DNA of 17,639 nt, taken from UBA5177 sp002413265. Its GTDB lineage: Bacteria; Chloroflexota; UBA5177. Below the pieces are notes generated by a model. The model was not told the origin of the DNA, did not search any database, and saw only the letters and a program-made list of their open reading frames with translations. A program made the translations under genes and the position numbers. Of the stretch, positions 13,573 to 17,639 are shown piece by piece; position 1 is the first letter of the stretch, and every line of letters begins with the position of its first letter. Location of the stretch: NCBI GenBank assembly GCA_036752825.1, contig DAIORV010000042.1, positions 1 through 17,639 of the forward strand, written 5' to 3'.

Positions 13573-16011
13573 ATGGAATCTGCCGATCGCATAGAGCCCC
13601 GAAACATCGAAACGGAGATGCGCGAGTCGTACCTCGACTACGCGATGAGCGTCATCGTCTCCCGCGCACTGCCGGATGTTAGGGACGGTCTGAAACCTGT
13701 CCACCGACGCATTCTCTATGCGATGCACGAGCTGAACCTGACGGCCCGATCGGGATATAGAAAGAGCGCCGCCGTCGTCGGCGAGGTGCTCGGCAAGTAC
13801 CACCCCCACGGTGATGCGGCCGTGTACGACACCCTGGTCCGGCTGGCCCAGGACTTCAACATGCGGTATCCCCTGATCGACGGCCAGGGCAATTTCGGCT
13901 CCGTCGACGGAGATTCGCCCGCCTCGATGCGGTACACGGAGTGCCGCATGGCGGCCATCACCGACGAGCTGATGGCCGACATCGACAAGGACACGGTCGA
14001 TTGGTATCCGAACTACGACGGCCGGGAGATGCAGCCGCACTCCCTCCCATCACGCTTGCCGAATCTGCTGATCAACGGCGCGACCGGGATCGCAGTCGGC
14101 ATGGCTACCAACATGCCGCCGCACAACCTCAAAGAGGTTTCGGATGCCGTCATCCATCTCATCGACAATCCTGAAGCCACCAACGCCGATCTTGCCGAGT
14201 TCATCAAAGGCCCGGACTTCCCCACTGGCGGCATCATTCTGGGCCGCGAGGGCATCGACCACGCCTACGGCACCGGCCAGGGCCGGATCGTCGTCCGCGC
14301 CGTCCACGATCTTGAAGAGCTGCGCGGTGGGCGCTGGGCGATCGTCGTCACCGAGCTTCCCTATCAGGTAAACAAAGCCACGCTCATAGAGCGCATCGCG
14401 GACATGGTCCATGAGAAAAAGATCAACGGCATCTCGGACCTGCGAGACGAGTCCGACCGCCGAGGAATGCGCATCGTCATCGAGCTCAAGCGTGAAGCCC
14501 GGCCTCAGTCGGTGCTCAACCAGCTCTTCAAGCACAGTAGCCTGCAAGTGACCTACTCCATCAACATGCTGGCGCTGGTCGACGAGCAGCCGCGCGTCCT
14601 CAGCCTCGACTCTATTCTTCGCCACTTCCTCACCTATCGCCGTCAGGTCATTCGGCGCCGCGCAGAGTTCGAGCTACAGAAGGCCCGAGAGCGCGCCCAT
14701 ATTCTCGAAGGCCTGAAGATCGCGCTCGACAACCTCGACGAGGTCATCTCGACCATTCGTCGCTCTCAAACCCAGGAGTCCGCGCAGAAGAACCTCATCG
14801 ACAAGTACAAGCTGTCCGAGGCACAGGCCAAGGCAATCCTTGCCATTCAGCTCTCCCGTCTCGCCGCGCTCGAGCGCAAGAAGATCGTCGATGAGTACAC
14901 CGAGATTTTGAAGTCCATAGCGGGCCTCGAGGATTTGCTGGCGAACCAGCGAAAGATCGACGCGGTGGTTCGCGACGAGATGAAGGATGTTCGCGAGAAG
15001 TATGGCGACGCTCGGCGGACCCGCATCGTCCGCGAAGAGGGCGGGGACTTCAGCGAGGAAGATCTCATTCCCGAGGAAGAAGTCATCGTCACCATGACGC
15101 GAAAGGCCTACATCAAGCGCATTCCGTCGGGCACCTACAAGCCGCAGAAGCGGGGCGGCAAGGGCATCATCGGAATGGTGACCCGCGACGCGGACGCCGT
15201 CGAGCGCCTGTTTGTCACCAGCACCCACGACAACATCTTCTTCTTTACGGACCGAGGTCGCGTCTTCCAGCTCAAGGTGTACGAGGTTCCCGACTCCAGC
15301 CGTGTGGCCAAGGGGACCCCGGTGGTCAACCTGGTTCAACTCGACCCCAACGAGTCGGTGCAGAGCGTACTGACGATCCCCAAGGGCAAAACCGGTGGGT
15401 TCCTGGTCCTGGCGACCCGCAACGGCACGGTGAAGCGAACCTCGCTCGAAGCCTTTAAGAACGTGCGACGAAACGGCCTACGTGCCATCACGCTGGACGA
15501 CTCGGACGAGCTGGCATGGGTCTCCATGGCCGAGGGAGACGAGGACGTCATGCTGGTGACCAAGCTGGGTCATTCGATCCGCTTCGATCAGGAGCAGGTG
15601 CGCTCGATGGGTCGCGAGGCGGCCGGAGTCAAGGGTATCCGCCTGCGCCAGGGCGACTCCGTCATCAGGATGGACATCGTCGCCAAGACCGACCGTTACC
15701 TCTTCGTCGTGACCGAGAACGGCTACGGCAAGCGCAGCCCATTGACCGAATACAAGGTTCAGCGTCGCGGCGGTCAGGGCATGGCCGCCACCAAGGTCAC
15801 GCCGAAGACGGGCAATGTGGTGGCTGCTCGCGTGGTCAACGAGGACGACGGCGAGGTGATCATGATGTCGGTTCAGGGCCTCGTGACGCGAACCGACGTA
15901 AAGAGCATTCGACGCACCGCCCGCGCCACACAGGGTGTCATCGTGATGCGACTCAACAAGGGCGACACCGTCTGCACTATGGCGACCCTGTCGGCCCAGG
16001 ACGAAATGTAA
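13573..16011 (+). CDS. gyrA: DNA gyrase subunit A
   Basis: An 812-residue type IIA topoisomerase breakage-reunion subunit, which with GyrB introduces negative supercoils. It opens with RNIETEMRESYLDYAMSVIV and RALPDVRDGLKPVHRRILYA. The catalytic tyrosine is Tyr121 (ASMRYTECRM). The quinolone-determining helix reads HPHGDAAVYDTLVRLAQDF, with Ala82 at the position of E. coli Ser83 and Asp86 at Asp87. The coiled-coil/tower region includes QLSRLAALERKKI. The C-terminal DNA-wrapping propeller carries a GyrA box QKRGGKG at 525-531 and a second QRRGGQG at 730-736; the box favours GyrA over ParC. Full length. gyrB is not adjacent in this window. The gene has its own promoter and a strong terminator, so it is probably monocistronic. 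Confidence 0.96.
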   Translation: MESADRIEPRNIETEMRESYLDYAMSVIVSRALPDVRDGLKPVHRRILYAMHELNLTARSGYRKSAAVVGEVLGKYHPHGDAAVYDTLVRLAQDFNMRYPLIDGQGNFGSVDGDSPASMRYTECRMAAITDELMADIDKDTVDWYPNYDGREMQPHSLPSRLPNLLINGATGIAVGMATNMPPHNLKEVSDAVIHLIDNPEATNADLAEFIKGPDFPTGGIILGREGIDHAYGTGQGRIVVRAVHDLEELRGGRWAIVVTELPYQVNKATLIERIADMVHEKKINGISDLRDESDRRGMRIVIELKREARPQSVLNQLFKHSSLQVTYSINMLALVDEQPRVLSLDSILRHFLTYRRQVIRRRAEFELQKARERAHILEGLKIALDNLDEVISTIRRSQTQESAQKNLIDKYKLSEAQAKAILAIQLSRLAALERKKIVDEYTEILKSIAGLEDLLANQRKIDAVVRDEMKDVREKYGDARRTRIVREEGGDFSEEDLIPEEEVIVTMTRKAYIKRIPSGTYKPQKRGGKGIIGMVTRDADAVERLFVTSTHDNIFFFTDRGRVFQLKVYEVPDSSRVAKGTPVVNLVQLDPNESVQSVLTIPKGKTGGFLVLATRNGTVKRTSLEAFKNVRRNGLRAITLDDSDELAWVSMAEGDEDVMLVTKLGHSIRFDQEQVRSMGREAAGVKGIRLRQGDSVIRMDIVAKTDRYLFVVTENGYGKRSPLTEYKVQRRGGQGMAATKVTPKTGNVVAARVVNEDDGEVIMMSVQGLVTRTDVKSIRRTARATQGVIVMRLNKGDTVCTMATLSAQDEM

Positions 16012-16029
16012 TCTGACACGCATCATGCC

Positions 16030-16065
16030 AAGAGGCCCCCGGGCAGTCGGGGGCCTCTTCTTTTT
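16030..16065 (+). terminator. Intrinsic terminator of gyrA
   Basis: Perfect 12-bp stem AAGAGGCCCCCG / CGGGGGCCTCTT, 6-base loop GGCAGT, followed by CTTTTT, 18 bases after the gyrA stop codon. A textbook factor-independent terminator. Confidence 0.95.
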
Positions 16066-16098
16066 CGCCTGTACTTGACCATCTTCTGAAACGGGAGT

Positions 16099-16107
16099 TG
16101 GTACACT
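16099..16107 (+). promoter_or_regulatory. Candidate extended -10 promoter of rpoN
   Basis: TGGTACACT: TG-N followed by TACACT (16102-16107), the same -10 hexamer as gyrA. TTGACC at 16075-16080 lies 21 bases upstream of the -10, too far for a usual -35. The transcript leader would be about 130 bases and contains a hairpin at 16171-16225. Confidence 0.4.
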
Positions 16108-16245
16108 GGGAGTATCAGTAGGAGCAGCGCTCGTGCCTCGAGAACCACGTTTTGGGTCTTGCACGTGTGTGCGGCCGCTGCATTGCCCGTCCCCTGTCGA
16201 ACCGATACGAGTCGGGCACAGCCGCTGGAGTTGGAGCAGTAGTTT

Positions 16246-17639
16246 ATGGAGATGAACCAGGACCAGGTCCAGGTTCTACAGCAGCGCGTTTCGCCGCGTC
16301 TGATCGCCGCCAATCACATTCTGGAGCTGTCCTCTCAAGAGCTTCAGGACGCCATCGCCACCGAGATCGACGAGAACCCGGCGCTCGACATGGTCGACGT
16401 CAGCCCCTGCGCCACCTGCGGCCAGCCGATCGAAGGTGATGCCTGTCCGCGCTGCGCCAAGAAGCAAGAGGAGACGGGCTCGGATCCGGCGATGATGGAT
16501 CCCACCGAGCAGTATCTGGAGAATGTCGCCTGGAACAGCACGACCGTCACTCGCGACGCTGACTTCGACCCGCTTACCTTGATAGCTGCCCAGGTCTCAC
16601 TGGAAGAAAAGTTGCTGATGGACCTGGGAGCGATGGTCGACGACGAGGACATGCCGATCGTCGAGTACCTCGTCGGCAGCCTGGACACGGACGGCTATCT
16701 GCGCTGCTCGACCTATGAGGTCTGCCAGAAGTTCAATGTGGACCCCGAGAAGGTTGAGGAGATTATCGGCGCGCTTCAAAGCCTCGATCCGCCCGGCATC
16801 GGAGCCCGCGACGTCCAGGAATGCATGGTGCTGCAGCTGCGGTACCTCGAAGCCCGCGGAGAGCGGAACCCCCTCGCAATTCCCCTGGTGGAGAACCACC
16901 TCGAGGATTTGGGAAAGCACAAGTTCAACCGTATTGCCACCGACATGGGCGTCTCGCCCGGCGAAGTCGAGGACGCCTGGGAGTTCGTCAAGACCAAGCT
17001 CAACCCGCATCCTGCGCAGGGCTTCGACGGCTCGCCGACTCGCAGCGGACTACGTCCCACTCAGGGGTTCGTCATGCCCGACGTCATCATCTCGAACGGG
17101 AAAGACGGCATCGAGGTCGAGGTAATCGAGTCGCGGCGCTTTGGCTTGTCGGTCAACGGCATGTATCAGCAGCTGCTGATGCAGGCCAATCAAAGCGGTG
17201 TCGATTACTCGGCCGAAGAACGAGACCACATTCAGCACTACGTCTCTCGGGCCAAGATGTTCATCGCCAACATCAATCAGCGCCGCCAGACGATGCAGAA
17301 AATCACCGATTTTCTGGTCGCCCATCAACGGGATTTTCTCCTCCACGGCGTGCGGCATCTGCGTCCGCTGACCAGGGCCACGCTTGCCGAGCAGACCGGC
17401 ATTCACGAATCGACGGTAAGCCGCGCGACCGCCGGGAAATACGTCATGCTGCCCAACGGAGAAGTCATTCCCTTCTCCAATTTCTTCACCGCCTCGCTGA
17501 GCGTGAAGGACGTCATCAAGGACATGATTTCCAACGAGCAGCGCCCGCTCACCGACCAGGAGATCGCGACGAAGCTGAAAGACCACGGCTATAGCCTGGC
17601 CCGGCGAACCGTCGCGAAGTATCGCGACCAGCTCGACAT
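16246..17639 (+). CDS. rpoN: RNA polymerase sigma-54 factor, partial (C-terminus cut by window end)
   Basis: 464 codons are open to the window edge; roughly 10-20 residues should be missing. Region I is seen at 6-48 (LQQRVSPRLIAANHILELSS, then ATEIDENPALD), the part that contacts AAA+ activators. Region II is normally an acidic linker but here holds a Cys4 element: Cys55, Cys58, Cys67, Cys70 (CATCGQ...CPRC). The core-binding domain follows (YLVGSLDTDGYLRC, LDPPGIGARDVQECMVLQL, LNPHPAQGF). The helix-turn-helix that reads the -12 element is ATLAEQTGIHESTVSRAT. The RpoN box, ARRTVAKYR, which reads the -24 element, ends the visible part. ATG 16246 is preceded by GGAG with a 9-base spacing; ATG 16252 is less well placed. 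Sigma-54 directs transcription of activator-dependent genes. No activator gene is in the window. Confidence 0.96.
   Translation, partial: MEMNQDQVQVLQQRVSPRLIAANHILELSSQELQDAIATEIDENPALDMVDVSPCATCGQPIEGDACPRCAKKQEETGSDPAMMDPTEQYLENVAWNSTTVTRDADFDPLTLIAAQVSLEEKLLMDLGAMVDDEDMPIVEYLVGSLDTDGYLRCSTYEVCQKFNVDPEKVEEIIGALQSLDPPGIGARDVQECMVLQLRYLEARGERNPLAIPLVENHLEDLGKHKFNRIATDMGVSPGEVEDAWEFVKTKLNPHPAQGFDGSPTRSGLRPTQGFVMPDVIISNGKDGIEVEVIESRRFGLSVNGMYQQLLMQANQSGVDYSAEERDHIQHYVSRAKMFIANINQRRQTMQKITDFLVAHQRDFLLHGVRHLRPLTRATLAEQTGIHESTVSRATAGKYVMLPNGEVIPFSNFFTASLSVKDVIKDMISNEQRPLTDQEIATKLKDHGYSLARRTVAKYRDQLD

Noticed and set aside
16075..16096. Sigma-54-type promoter for rpoN autoregulation
   Set aside because: No TGGCAC-N5-TTGC pattern is present in the rpoN leader.
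1..17639. CRISPR arrays, rRNA, integrase/transposase genes, phage modules
   Set aside because: No regularly spaced repeats, no rRNA-like tracts and no recombinase motifs were seen on either strand.

Overview
GC-rich bacterial chromosomal DNA, mostly housekeeping and transport genes. It holds a complete gyrA, a bacterial-type tgt, an energy-coupling factor (ECF) transporter operon, a LysM lytic transglycosylase and the 5' nine-tenths of a sigma-54 gene (rpoN). No phage, CRISPR or transposase gene is visible. Having rpoN argues against Actinobacteria. The ECF operon, a PP2C-like/beta-propeller membrane protein, several promoters sitting almost on the start codon and dispersed TAGGGGCGA-type palindromes make me think of Chloroflexota or Candidatus Dormibacterota. 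That assignment is inference from gene content only.

Layout. At 1-1403 (minus strand) lies an ABC exporter operon: a promoter, a 34-codon leader ORF, a terminator-like hairpin, the ATPase, then an overlapping permease cut by the window edge. This 5' leader looks like a ribosome-mediated transcription attenuator and is the most system-like signal in the window. At 1404-1724 I recognise nothing. At 1725-3364 (minus) are a small secreted protein of unknown function and a secreted three-LysM lytic transglycosylase. At 3602-6710 (plus) four overlapping genes encode an ECF importer: a membrane S-like subunit, two ATPases and EcfT. The two ATPases are degenerate in a complementary way, so that one composite ATP site should be impaired. 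At 6711-7055 there is a hairpin and a short imperfect repeat pair.

At 7056-8825 a DUF488 gene (minus) and an aldo/keto reductase gene (plus) diverge. A perfect 19-bp direct repeat made of DUF488 5' codons flanks the reductase, which suggests that the reductase segment was inserted into the DUF488 start with duplication of the site. At 8903-9279 is a dead VOC/glyoxalase-fold gene with two frameshifts and a nonsense codon. At 9449-13350 (minus) a large protein (PP2C-like domain without its metal ligands, disordered linker, one membrane helix, extracellular propeller) is followed by tgt. At 13493-16065 gyrA has its own promoter and a strong terminator. At 16099-17639 rpoN has an extra Cys4 zinc-ribbon-like element between its activator-interacting region and core-binding region.

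Functional picture: a transport block (drug-type exporter and ECF importer), a wall-remodelling secreted enzyme, and information-processing genes (gyrase, tRNA modification, sigma-54). The middle portion, 6.7-9.3 kb, is the least stable, with repeats, an apparent insertion and a pseudogene.
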